A stretch of DNA of 64,000 nt, from the NCBI GenBank assembly GCA_004352715.1, contig SCFE01000077.1:1571120-1635119 (forward strand), in the 5' to 3' direction. Made by a program: the position numbers and the translations under genes. Under the pieces are notes generated by a model. The model was not told where the DNA came from and did no database searches. It saw only the letters and a program-made list of their open reading frames with translations. This document shows, one piece after another, positions 1 through 10,956 of the stretch. Numbering within the stretch: position 1 is the stretch's first letter; each line of letters begins with the position of its first letter. Source of the DNA: Hofstenia miamia. Taxonomy: Eukaryota > Xenacoelomorpha > Acoela.

Positions 1-1369
1 AGTTTCAAGTTCTTTATTGAGATCTTGGTACTCTTGAATAGTAATTGAGGGAGTTGCAGAGTTCAAGTCTTCCCATGCTGCCTTCTTTTTCTTTTCTAAT
101 GCTATTGCTCTGGAACTTCTACATTTAACTTTTCTGCAGGAAGCCACGTATTTTGTTTTATATGGTGCGCATTTATTTAGACAATAATTAAACTGTTTTA
201 AAAAGAAATGCATCATGCTATCTGCACTATTCATGATGTAGATGCGGTCCCAGGGAATGTTTTGCAGTTCCTGTATGAACGTCTCCTCACAAAAAGACGA
301 AAAATCTCTATACCTAATCTTTTTGCGATCAGTATTTGACATGAGATGGTTGGATATGTAGATACACAAATGGTGATCGGAGAATGAGTTAAACATGTAC
401 GATGCGAAAAAAAGGTGACATTTCTGGGCCATCAGACGAGTTTGTTATAAAGTAATCTATTAGAGATTTATGTCGTGTAGGCGTAGTTGCATTGATTATT
501 TTTAAGTCCAGTGAGTCACAAAGGCTGTCAATAATAGAGGCTTCTCTTTCATCTAAGTAATTTATATTAAAATCACCTAAAGCATAAATTACTTTGTTGT
601 ACTCTAAAGCCTTTTCTATCTCCGCTTTTTTAAAGTTAATAAATTCCTTGCCAAACTGCTTTCTTGGTGAGTAAGTAACATTCACCAATCCGTTTTCTCT
701 GCAATTTTGTCCTGAGTTTACCTCTATCCACATTGTTTCAAAATGTGGATGGGACTCTTCCAAGCTTAAACATCTAGTTGGAGACATTCTCTTGGGTACT
801 ATTACCATCAGTCCACCACCCCGAGAAGCCCTGTTTTTGCAGAAAATTTCAAATTTCTCTTTCTTGAAGTTATACATATCGTCAGGGGCATTGCTCAGCC
901 AGGTTTCCGTAATCGTCCATATTGTATTTTCATCTAATTGATTGAACATTTCTCTGAAGGCATTTCTGTGAGCAGACAAACTTCTAGCATTTATGTAAGC
1001 AAATTTCATATTTTGTTTGAAGTTTTGAATAATAGAATGCAAGTCATAACTATCATATATGTGGGGTCCAGGGTTTGGGTGAATGTTCCCCGAGAGTAAA
1101 AGTAAATTTAAAAGAGTATGAAGTGCAATCAAAACATATGCATGACAACAAAGGGTTAGCACTGTACAGAGTTTTATATTTTTTACATAATTTCTCCTAT
1201 GCGCATATCTAGTTTGACCATGATTACATATATGTGGGTAATGCGCCGAATAATCTTTTGCCTGCAACATTAATATTAATACAATAACTAGAACGAAAAT
1301 TAACCTGTCCATCTTCTTTAGAACAGGGTGATAAGTCTTTATATTTGTACTGATGCTTTCAGTTTCCAT
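1..1369 (-). pseudogene. LINE ORF2 N-terminal part: 2A-like motif plus APE endonuclease, one frameshift
   Basis: The frame 1369-389 starts METESI and has two hydrophobic stretches (residues about 20-36 and 66-92). The second runs straight into SGNIHPNPGP, a 2A-like ribosome-skipping motif with the NPGP core. An APE-type endonuclease follows: YINARSL, ITETWL (catalytic Glu), GGGLMVIV, GDFNINYL (Asp/Asn) and SLIDYFIT. The frame closes at 389 because of a run of seven T on the coding strand (about 411-417). In the neighbouring frame the domain continues with FNSFSDHH, the final Asp-His motif, and stays open to base 1 through the linker that precedes the reverse transcriptase. One extra T explains the break; it may be a real mutation or a homopolymer sequencing error. 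The reverse transcriptase lies outside the window. Confidence 0.85.
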
Positions 1370-1370
1370 G

Positions 1371-2442
1371 TTATCTCGAGAGTTCTGCTATTAATGACTT
1401 AACTGAGCTATCAATTAATGTCCTTAGGAGTGACTTAATTTCATTTGAGTTTGAAATAGCTTCTGATCGCACTATTTCACTATAAGATGTGTTGTGTGGA
1501 CGTCTAGTTCTATATATTGGGACGCTTGGTACATTAGTATTAGACTGTGGATATCTTCTATTTTGAAAGTTTGATACATCTTTCTGGTAGTGACCAAAGA
1601 ATGACTTTATCTGAACCACAATTTTTGCTACTCCGAAATTTGACAGATGTATATTATCCTTTGCTAGCATTTTTCCATTAATTAACTTTGGTGCAGTTAA
1701 GAAGTGTCTAAAAGTTTCGATTTTTTCAATTGACATATGTTCAGTTTGCATTTTTCCAATAATCTGATTGAATTTCACTATTTTACTATTAACACAGAGT
1801 TTATCTTCAACTAGAATTGGTGTTACTTCCATTAGTATAATCTTCTTTGGAGAGAATTTAGATTTAACAATCTCTATTAGTTCTGATAAATCATTTTGGA
1901 ATTCTGATTCTTCCAGTCCATCTATTGCATCTATAATGCCAGTATTTAAGATAATTGTGTTCACATTCTTTTTAGGGTATTTACCACAGATATCTACCAG
2001 GTCTTTTGTATTTTTTCCTTTATAGGAGTGTAAAGCACACTTTTCATTTCTAATTAGCTTCTCAGCACGAACACGCTTTAGGATAGAATTTCCAATGGCC
2101 AAAATTGTTGTGTTTTCATGTATCTCTTTAGCACATGATTTTTCGAAAACTGGTGACGCTTGAACTAAATCTTTAGTTGTTTCACTCATGTTGTTGTCAG
2201 AAACCGAATTTGGTATTGGTGAGCATACAATCTGATTTGAATTCAAATTTTTCGCGCTTAGTTTAAATAATTCTAACAGAGCCTTTGCAGCAAGATTTTT
2301 ATCAAGCTTTTGGAACATTTGATGCAAAGAAGTCTTAGATTTTGAATAAAGTAGGTTAGATACTTCATCATAATCATCAATACCTGCAAAAATTTCTTGA
2401 TGGAGATAATCAAAAAGTTGACCATCAGTGGACTGTCCCATC

Positions 2443-2444
<2 letters not shown>
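1371..2444 (-). CDS. LINE ORF1, SGNH/GDSL esterase-like protein
   Basis: This is an intact 357-codon frame starting MMGQSTDG. Residues about 110-290 read as an SGNH-hydrolase fold: block I is AIGNSILKRV near residue 116, a block III-like LNTGIID lies near 166, and block V is KDNIHLSNFGV near 262, carrying the Asp-x-x-His pair. ORF1 proteins with esterase domains are known in CR1-like LINEs, where they bind RNA and may act on lipids or proteins. Block I normally reads GDS; here it is GNS, which keeps the nucleophile Ser but loses the usual Asp. The N-terminal 100 residues show no zinc finger or PHD. The stop codon TAA is separated by one base from the ORF2 ATG. The frame is unbroken although the downstream ORF2 is shifted. 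Confidence 0.8.

Positions 2445-2515
<71 letters not shown>
2445..2515. repeat. (AAT)n microsatellite
   Basis: About 24 uninterrupted AAT units directly adjoin the 5' end of the LINE ORF1 on the minus strand. The repeat may be the insertion target or part of the junction of a 5'-truncated copy. Confidence 0.95.
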
Positions 2516-2516
<1 letters not shown>

Positions 2517-4506
2517 TATACATTTACAAAGATTTGAATTTAGAAAAATTAAATTAAAAAATTTTTGGATATCATTCTAGCACTTAGTAAGTTAGTAAAT
2601 ATTAAAATTCTATTGATTTTGAATTCATTTGTGTACTGTTTTAAAACACCATAGGCCTTAGTGTACATATAGAATAATAGCAGCTCATTAATCATCTGTA
2701 ATCACTAACAATACTCGTAATGCGTTTCCCATTAGTTGACACAAAAACGCGTTAGTTCACATAATAGTTAACGCTGTCTTAGAATACTTTCATAAATAGA
2801 GTTGTGTAGGTAATAACTCTGACTTGATGACGTCATATTTGAAACATTCAAGTGAAATTAGGAAATGAAATGTGTATCTTCATTTTCTACCATATCAGAT
2901 TCTTTGATTAGGTACTAGTTTAATAGAAACTCTAAGGAAGTAAGATGATTACATCATATCCTTATTTTTACAAATACAGATTTTATTAATAATTTCTTTC
3001 TGCTATGATCATAGAATTGTCGAAGTTGCTGGGAAACTTTCGCTTGTCCGCCAGGTGATAAATGTATACAGGAAGCCATCGATTTAAGATTTCATTTTGC
3101 CTGTCAGCACCGGCAACTTGATACAATTTCAATAATTATTTCACATTTGCATTTTTCTTCCCTGAATTCAATTGATTTTCCAGACCCTTCGGCAAAGTAG
3201 GTTATTAAACGATAGCTAACCATAATCAAAACTTTAATTTCCTATAATGTATGAGCTTTCCTTATTTTTTTCAATTTTCGTATTTTTATCTATTTAATCC
3301 TAGTCAAATCTTGCATCAACCATTAAAATTTGGTTACCAATTTTTTTCAAACGTTTATGCAAGATTTAAATTACATTTTAGACTTTTTTGGGTAATTTGG
3401 AAGTAGATTGATAGTTATTTAAAAAGATCACTTTCCAGTATTGAAGAACTACTCATATCACTCAACAGGTGCGTTGTGCACCGAAAAAATGGTGGAGGGG
3501 CTTAAAAAATTTATAATTATTAATTAATAAACATTTTTTTGGATGCAAAAAACGAGTTTTTAGTTCCCATTTTCCACTCTAGCAAGTTTAAATCAAAACT
3601 GTATACTGAGAGATTTTTAATTTCGGTTCTTTCAAAGGCCATAGTTTGGTTAGCTAACCCTACAAATCTTTACACACATTCAAAGTTTTCTTTCCCTGAT
3701 GCTTAGAAAATTCTTTATAACAATATTTTTTAAAAACTTTTTCTTACTGCGAATAAATTTTTTGAATTTTATGCGTTTTCCGACTGTGGATTGATGGTGT
3801 TGTGGTTAATAGATCTAATAATCCCCGGTGAGGAATCATTGACATTGTCGGATTAGTTAAGATATTTTTATGATTTGCTTATTGATTATAATCCATTAAA
3901 TCAATTATCTCCGAGAAGTTGATGACATGGACTATCGAAACAAACAGTTAAATGCCTCCCTGGGCTAAATTTATCGAATTTTGTTAGACGATCTTTCTTT
4001 CATTTCAACTCTTGTTTGTTAATTATGTCATATGCTATTAGTCACAAAAGTATTTTCTTTAAAATTATAAACATCTATTGTCATATCAAATCATTTTAAT
4101 TTAAAATCGTTTATCATCTATTAGAGAGTAACAATAGAATCCTTTGCAAGAGTTTCTTATTTTTTCTTTTGGACTAAAAAGTTCAGTGAATTTTTTGATC
4201 AGACATTTAGTTTCCATTATAGATCCCCCAATTTGGGACTCATTAATAAAATCAAAATCATTATGGTTGCAGGTTGCTATGATAAAATTTAACAAGAAAT
4301 TATATTTAGTTCAGTATTTTGGCTCTCAGAATTCCCACAAATTGTGATATTTAAATTTTACTGAAATCCTGTTACATTAGCTGGTTTTGATAAAAAACTT
4401 TTTCAAAATATGTATTCACAATGAAAACATTAATGGTGGACAAAATAATTGAATTTTGTTCTGAATTGCCATTACTTATCGATATCGGTTTTAATACGCA
4501 GGCTTA
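2516..4506. other. Noncoding AT-rich stretch upstream of the hAT element
   Basis: No convincing exon, repeat or RNA gene is seen. The short open frames at 4101-4347 overlap on both strands and have no recognisable motif. A perfect TGACGTCA palindrome lies at 2828-2835. This is presumably the 5' flank of the Maf gene, whose first exon or promoter could lie here unseen. Confidence 0.5.
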
Positions 4507-4514
4507 AACATAAT

Positions 4515-4545
4515 CAGGGATGCTATCAGCAAAGCTGAATACAGC
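4515..4545 (+). repeat. hAT left terminal inverted repeat
   Basis: CAGGGATGC, a 9-bp spacer, then AGCTGAATACAGC. It pairs with the right end at 6269-6296. Confidence 0.9.
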
Positions 4546-4687
4546 GCTTAATTCAGCTAACCACTCATTTTGCTTTCAGAGCTGCACGTGTTTAATCGTG
4601 ATAAATTTCTTGAACACACATCATTGTTCGCTAACTTGACTAATAAAATAATGTTTTATTATAATATTTTCAGGTCAGATTTGAAAA

Positions 4688-6225
4688 ATGCCTTCTAATC
4701 AAAGATATTTTGATGCTGTTACTGGCAACAAAATGAAGTGCAAGCATTGCCAGGATACTGTGAAATATGTGAATTCGCACCTTCACTCAACTATCTTGCC
4801 AAATCATATTCTTACAAAGCACCCAGATATCCTTACACTTGGCCAAAAAGCAAAAGGTACCAAAAATTTCTGACTTCTTCACTGCAAATAAAAGTACCTT
4901 ACCAAACCTACCAATGTTGGATCGCCGAGCTATTGCAGCGGGTTGCTCAAAACACGTGCTACCATTTGATTTAGTTGAAGACAAAATCTTTCAATGGGCG
5001 TATGATTGTAAAACAAAAAACAGAGAAAAAATATCATCAAGAGTTTCTGGCTCGTGATTGGAGAGAAAAAAATACAAAAGGACTTGAGAGGATGATTCGC
5101 CACAGTACTTCTGGACGGATGGAAGAATCCTTTAAATGGGTAAAGCCACATGTGCTATATCATATCCACTGGAGGAAACCAGATTTATTATCTGAAAAGC
5201 GTTTTGGTTAATGACAAAACAGCGTCAATCTTTTTGCTATCTTGAAAAATGTTATTCAAAACCTGATTAGTGGTGGCACTAAGGTTATTGCAGTTGTTGG
5301 AGATAATGCTCCTTCAATCCAGACTTCTTTCAAATTAATGAGTACCAAATTTCCGTTAATTCTTTATTCAGGCTGTGTGGCACATATCCTTAATCTATTG
5401 ATGGGTGATGTTTTCAAACACGTGGAATCTGTTAAGCACATTATGGGAATTATTGACAATCTTGTAAAAGAAGACAAGATTCCCCGTTATACTGTCATGA
5501 GATGGAACTCTCAATACGATACCATTAATAAAGCATCTGAGAGAGTTATTCAATGGAGAAGACATCCCAAACTTTGAACGAACTCGACAAATCATGAAAG
5601 AGGTTGCAATTAAGTTGGATCGTGCTCAAAATGATTCTGTGAACTTTTCCGATTTTGTCAATGGTTTCAGTTTAAAAACATGAAGCTGCCAGATCATTTG
5701 CGGAACGATTTGACGATGTTTTGGACAAAGCGTTGGAAGATGTCCGGTAAAGGTACACTTGGCAAGGTTTGTTCCTTCTTGAGAAACGTTTTGTTTTCGG
5801 AGGAGAAACACCTGTTTGATATTTAGGATCAAAGGGAAGATTATTTTGACCGCAAGTGGGTTGAATCATTTTTACCACCCGGTAAAATTCAAGAATTTGA
5901 TGCTTAAAGGATTGAAATTGATGATTTGGAAACACTTGGCCACAATATATTAATCACGAGAACTACCGTATCCACTGAAGCCTTGCCAATGCTGTTAAAA
6001 AGGTTCTGATTTCAGAAGCTTGTGTAGAAAGCATTTTCAAAACACAAACTTGTTCATTCAACCTTACGGGCAAACCTTAAAGCCGAAATTGATTAGTTGT
6101 ATATCCGCTATAACGTTGAGAAAATCACGGACATTGCATATGAACAAAACCAATTGTTTCAACAAGATTTGGAGTTTTTGAAGTTTTTTAATAAAATGTT
6201 TGAACCGTTTTTAAAAGATTACTGA
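4688..6225 (+). pseudogene. hAT transposase, degenerate
   Basis: The reading is spread over several frames. It opens MPSNQRYF with a BED-type zinc finger (KCKHCQD followed by spaced His, HILTKHP). Then come ISDFF, a core block VVGDNAPS, the GCVAHILNLL block, and MRWNSQYDT, equivalent to the TRWNS motif of hAT transposases. The C-terminal dimerisation region is recognisable near 6035-6110 (FSKHKLVHSTLRANLK) with the preceding Ser-Glu-Arg disturbed. There are at least four frame changes or stops, for example at 4872, 5209, 5575 and 5825. Such proteins cut and join transposon ends; this copy cannot be functional. Its orientation matches the element. Confidence 0.88.
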
Positions 6226-6268
6226 ATTCAGCATTTGGAGAATGCTGTTCAGCATTCAGCATTTTTGT

Positions 6269-6296
6269 GCTGTATTCAGCTAATGAGGCATCCCTG
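6269..6296 (-). repeat. hAT right terminal inverted repeat
   Basis: The reverse complement reads CAGGGATGC, a 6-bp spacer, then AGCTGAATACAGC. Further ATTCAGC motifs lie just inside (6225-6265), as expected for subterminal transposase-binding sites. Confidence 0.9.
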
Positions 6297-6401
6297 AACA
6301 TAATTAAAAATATTTGTATGATTATTATTTACAATTTTATTAATCAAAATTATTCTTTGCTATTTTTAGTGCCATCTATTGTCTTCGTTATTTATTCAAA
6401 A

Positions 6402-6567
6402 ATGGAGGATGAAGCGTCATCGGATGTGGAACGCCTTTTGTCATCAGATGACTATCTGGTTTCGATATCTACCAAAAACCTCAATTACTTAGTGAGAAAC
6501 CTTCCAGAAAAACAGGTTGCTAAAATCAAACAACACAGAAGAACTTTAAAAAATCGCGGTTACGCTT
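6402..6567 (+). CDS. maf: Small Maf-type bZIP transcription factor, coding exon 1
   Basis: The exon encodes 55 residues beginning MEDEASS at an AAAATGG start, plus the first base of codon 56. Residues 15-55 match the Maf extended homology region: SDDYLVSIS, then LVRNLPEKQV, then RRTLKNRGYA, the ancillary DNA-binding helices found only in Maf proteins. The donor TT|GTAAGA ends the exon at 6567, and an acceptor (ATTTTTAG, 6369) precedes the start codon, so the 5' UTR is probably spliced. Read without splicing, the frame stops 30 bases later. Small Mafs have no transactivation domain and bind MARE elements as homodimers or as partners of CNC factors such as Nrf. The basic region and zipper are in exons 2 and 3 (17522, 22784). 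Total predicted length is 142 residues, slightly below the usual 150-160. Confidence 0.88.
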
Positions 6568-7535
6568 GTAAGAGTTTTACCGATATTGTAGTTTAGATCT
6601 CGATTCACAGTGCATTGTTTCCTATTTAACAAAATCAAATATTTTTAATTGCTTGCGTTTTAACTGAAATGTTTTATACCGCGTGTTAATGTTCTTTCCC
6701 AATAAACAATGATATCGCATTATGAATATAGCAATGTTACGTGATGTGCTTTATAACTCCTTACACAAAATCTTGACAAACTTCCTGATTATTGTCACAG
6801 AACACGGTTGCTAAAATACGAACGATGTTGACAACCTTAAACAATGTAGTTTGGCATACAACTATATATTGGGTATTTCGTTTTAGTGCGTTCCAGCTGA
6901 ATACCTGCGGAACAGCAATGTTGCAACAATTTGAGAACTGATTCCCCTACTGATTATAATGAATTCAACAGCTTAAAGCAGTTGTTAAGGAATGCAATGA
7001 AATATTACATTTCTCATTTTAGAATGAATAATTGGCATTTTTGACAACCCATATCCTTTGAGACATCAACTGAAAGACGACTAATGGCGCCTAATGTAGA
7101 AGAAAGATTGTGCATTATTATTAAGTGATCGATTTCACTTCTAGGCAAGAGATGAACTTTAAAATCTAAGTTTTGATGGTATTTTGTGAGTTTGATTTTA
7201 TGAAGTATTTGTCTTGGTCACCTCGTCTGCAGACTTATATTTAACGTTTTCCACCGCCTTTTGTCAATTTCAAGGCCATATTCTTCAAGTGTTAAAATTA
7301 TTGGGCTTTTGAGGATAAAATAATTTTTTACTAATATCAATTTACATTTTTATATTGAAATGATGTGAGCTGAATATTGTAACATGAGATGGTTCAATAT
7401 GCGGTAGTCGACTATATTGTGGGAATTATCAATATTTTCTTGCGTTTAGTCCTTCAGAAAACCGAAGGGAAAATTTTTCCAATTAAATGATTTTTACAAC
7501 GGAAATAACATCGATATCTCATGTCAAGCTATTTT
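6568..7535. other. Maf intron 1, left part without recognised element
   Basis: AT-rich intron sequence following the donor. No open frame or repeat structure was recognised. Confidence 0.5.
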
Positions 7536-8306
7536 AACTAGTGCAAATTCAAACCACATTTCTGTATCACATCGTTTACATATCTTATTATTCCATTTTA
7601 AAAACGGAAAATTTATCCATAATAACACAACAAAATACAAATAAACCTGGCATACGACGTTAACCTTAGAGTGTAGCCTTGTATTATAAAGGTTTTTTCG
7701 TAATTCCTGGTCGGTGTTTGCCTGCTTTAATTGCACAGTTATATTGTTTATTCAGCTTAAGTGTTTTAATGTTTTGTTGGAATGTGTCTATCAATCAACA
7801 ACCCATTTAGTAATCAGAGAGCTAGAAAAATATTCACGAAGAAAGTATATTATTCCCTATCAAAATCAGCGCACCACTTAACAATTAAACGGTATTTAGA
7901 GCCTAAAGAAGAGAATTGCGCATTCAATTTCACATGTCATGTAACCAGTGGTTTGTTCGTATGCAATACAGCTTCCAGAATTCTCACACTGGTACAAAGT
8001 ATAATTTTCCCCAGTTTCGTATTTTTTTGCAAAAGCAACAGCAATTTTACTTGCATGTTTTAAAATCGATTACGTTGATGCAATTTATCAGCATATTACG
8101 TCCTTGCAATTAGCTGCTTTATAAGATTTAGCTTAAACTGCACCTGCAGTTTATCAAGTTTTACAAAATCCTTAAAAATTTCTGTAATTTTATTTAGTTT
8201 TTGCTGTTGTATAAAGGTTAGCATAAAAAAATCCAAGAAAAAATGAGTATGTAAAGCAGTAGTTGCTGATCCTTCTTGTAAAAAGACCTCTTCAAGCACT
8301 ATGAAC
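7536..8306 (+). repeat. Duplicated intronic segment, copy 1
   Basis: It is nearly identical, with small indels, to 14295-15043 in the same orientation. It ends with the octamer CTATGAAC directly before a hAT-like terminus. No coding function is seen. Both copies lie in Maf intron 1, so this is a local direct duplication, or an unnamed repeat that hosted the hAT insertion. Confidence 0.85.
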
Positions 8307-8582
8307 CAGGGGCGGATACAGAAAAAATTTTTAGAGGGGGCCCTATGTAGAACAAAATGATAACTGCATAATTAGCTACCAGTAGGAAGGGCACAAAGTA
8401 TTGAATTTTCAATTTTTAAAATTCATCACTATGCACGGGCTTCACCACCATGCACTGACTCCAAAAATGAAAATGTAGAAATTGTGCAATTTTTCAAGAC
8501 TAAGCACAAATTTTTTCAAATTTCAAATTACGATTTATTAATAGCATGTTGTTTTTACATTTTTGCATTATGCACTATATAA

Positions 8583-8991
8583 TAGGGTTAATCGAAAAAA
8601 ACATAATTACTTGAAATTTTATGGCAGTGTTATTTTTAGATGTATTATGATTCGAAACAAGCAAAAACATCAAAAAAAACTAATTTAAATGTATGCTTGC
8701 TATCGCGCCTAATCAAAATAATAATGCATGCATTAAACTGCTGAATTTTACATATTTGTATTGTTTTTGAGTAGTTAAAGACCTCAACAATGCTTTATTT
8801 AGATCTGTCTACAATTTTTATTCAAAAAGATTGCATATAAATTTTGTTTTGAATCGAGTTTGGGTGCAATACAACGGGAGCTTTGCTTAATTTTTACAAT
8901 GGAAGAGTGATTTTAATGCAACTTTGTTTGCATTTGAACAGCTGTGGCTATGTTGTCCTTAACACAATGTTAGATCATCTGGGGGTGACAC
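8583..8991 (+). repeat. Long terminal inverted repeat, left arm
   Basis: It pairs base by base with 10957-11341, with a few substitutions and small indels, and stops at GTGACAC on the inner side. Confidence 0.9.
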
Positions 8992-9211
8992 TTATAACCG
9001 TGAAGGGCTGAAGAGGGCATGATACAAACTTTCGCAGCCTTGCTCACAGCATTGGCTAAATATTAGTCATATTTTGAAATTGATAACGCAGATAGAAATG
9101 AAAACATTTTTGTAATTCGTTAATGCCAGTTGTTGCCACTTTGCACCTCTGTTTGAGTTTTTTCTTCATATATATATCGGGGTTTATTGTTAACTAACCA
9201 GAGTTATATAC

Positions 9212-10905
9212 TTGCTACTTGCATTTACAATGAGTTTAAGGGATAGTATATTTACCGAAGACCCAGTTACCAACAAAAAAAGACGTTGGAAAATGGAAAA
9301 ACTTGAGAAAACCTCCAAAGCCGTGTCTGAGTTATTTAATGCTGCAAATTTGCAAGTTATCCCAACAGCTGAGTTGGAATTTTTTGAAGATTAAAAAAGC
9401 CCTCGGTTGATGATAATATCTTGCTGTAAGGATATTAAAACATCAGTAAAATGGCAACGAAAAGCAGACAGAAAACGAAAGGAACAAAGTAGATGCAATA
9501 AAACTCATACTATTTCAGAAATGTCTCAATTAATATGTGATTTCAGTACAGATGATGATGAAGACCAAATCGAAAACAAAAATGATGAGGACTATGTTTC
9601 AACAATTTCACACAGGCACACAAATATTAAAGTTGACTTGACACCAGTTACAGAAATGAAACTTCGGTTTTCTCTCTCAGATAGGGCCACATCCTCAATA
9701 GTTTCTGCAGCTTTGTCCTCAACAGAAACTCCTACAGTGGGTGATCTTTCATCAATCAGACGTGCTGTCAAGAAAAGGATTCTGGATGCTAAAACCGAGT
9801 CTGTGACACTGGATGGTTGCCTAGGCTTTGATGGAAGACGCGACAAAGTGCTTACCCGTAAAAAAGTGGGAACAAAATTCTACGAAAACAAAATCAAAGC
9901 TGAAAACTATACATTGGTAAACCAGTCTGATGGGTCTTATTTGGGATTTGTGACGCCAAAAACTGGAAAAGCACATGACATTGCGGAGTCAATATTTACC
10001 TTTTTGCGTGACAATAACATTCTTGAAAACTTATTTACTATCATATGTGACGCAGCGAATGTGATGCTTGTTGGAAAGAAGGCGTAATCAAGTACATTGA
10101 ATCCTTTGTTGGTAAAAAATTGCAATGGTTTATTTGCATGTTTCATGTAAATGAATTACCTTTGAGATATCTCATAGAGGAGCTGGATGGAAAAACTGTA
10201 AGTGGAAATCAACTAAAAGGGCCTATTGGAAAACAGCTCTCTGATTTATCTACACTAAAGCCAGTTCAGTTTTGTGTCATTCGTTCTTCAAATATGTCAT
10301 ATGTTCCGGATTGTATCAGAAAAACTTTATCCAGTGACCAAAGATATTTATTCCGAGTCTGCACTGCAATTACGACTGGGATTATGGACAATTCCCTTCA
10401 GCATGAAAAAATAGGTGCATTGAGCCACAGTCGATGGCTAACAACACCATCCAGACTTTGCTATTTATACTGCTGCACGGTAAATCCCCCTTATTCACTT
10501 GTCTCCTTGGTGACGTATGTTGTAAGAATCTATGCACCAGCATGGTTCCTTATCAAAACACATGAATCTGCCATATATGGTCCCAGGAATTTATTTTTTC
10601 TTGTCCGTGAAAGTCAAAAGATCAAAGACGAAGGAGTTCGTTCTATTGTTCAATGTGTTTTGCAAAACAATGCTTATTTTGCTCACACTGAAAATATTTT
10701 GCTATCAATGTTAGCTTCTGACAGTCTATCATATCGTAAGGATGCCATAAACACCATTATGAATATTCGGAAAACACATATTCCAGTAGAAAGCAAGCGT
10801 GATTTCTTGGTTCCAAGATTAAACTTTGAAGCTACACATTGGCAAAAAATGATTTTTTGGGAATCAGAATTGGTGGAAGAGCCTCCATTGGTTTTGAATG
10901 TCTGA
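9212..10905 (+). pseudogene. Transposase-like protein of an unnamed, hAT-like family
   Basis: Three consecutive frames make one protein of about 550 residues: 9212-9394 (probable start MSLRDSIF at 9230), 9407-10087 and 10120-10905. Landmarks are VTLDGCLGFDG (candidate first acidic residue), IICDAANVM, then after a one-base frameshift near 10080 WFICMFHVNELPLRYL, LSHSRWLTTPSRLCYL, VRIYAPAWF, YFAHTENILLSMLAS, VPRLNF and a final EPPL. I recall similar proteins scattered through arthropod and cnidarian genomes as uncharacterised repeats; I cannot name the family. The order Asp block, Cys/His-Asn-Leu block, Arg-Trp block resembles the RNase-H core of hAT transposases. The stop after 9394 and the later frameshift make this copy inactive. 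Confidence 0.7.
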
Positions 10906-10956
10906 AATTTTGCTTAAGAAACTGTTTCATGCCCCGCTGCAGGTTCTAGGATAGAG

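Larger units (their letters stand above)
1..2444 (-). mobile_element. CR1/L2-type non-LTR retrotransposon, 5' part
   Basis: Two consecutive minus-strand reading frames form the front half of an APE-type LINE. ORF1 is an SGNH-hydrolase-like protein and ORF2 starts with a hydrophobic leader, a 2A-like motif and an apurinic endonuclease. The reverse transcriptase would lie beyond base 1. The 5' side stops at a trinucleotide microsatellite directly against the ORF1 start, so any 5' UTR is missing or replaced. An esterase-type ORF1 plus APE endonuclease is the known architecture of CR1/L2-group elements. The clade assignment is inferred, because the reverse transcriptase is not in view. Confidence 0.85.
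4515..6296 (+). mobile_element. Complete hAT DNA transposon with perfect 8-bp target duplication
   Basis: The 1782-bp element is flanked by the identical octamer AACATAAT (4507-4514 and 6297-6304). Both ends start CAGGGATGC inward and, after a short variable spacer, share AGCTGAATACAGC. An 8-bp duplication with CAGGG ends is diagnostic of hAT elements. The octamer is unmutated, so insertion is fairly recent. The encoded transposase is nevertheless broken. The 3' end lies about 105 bp before the Maf start codon and 73 bp before the presumed splice acceptor of that exon. Confidence 0.93.

Noticed and set aside
2828-2835. Perfect TGACGTCA palindrome upstream of the Maf gene, also at 24100-24107 and 32361-32368
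   Set aside because: It could be a CRE or half of a Maf recognition element, but the flanking TGC/GCA of a MARE is absent and three chance hits in 64 kb are not surprising.
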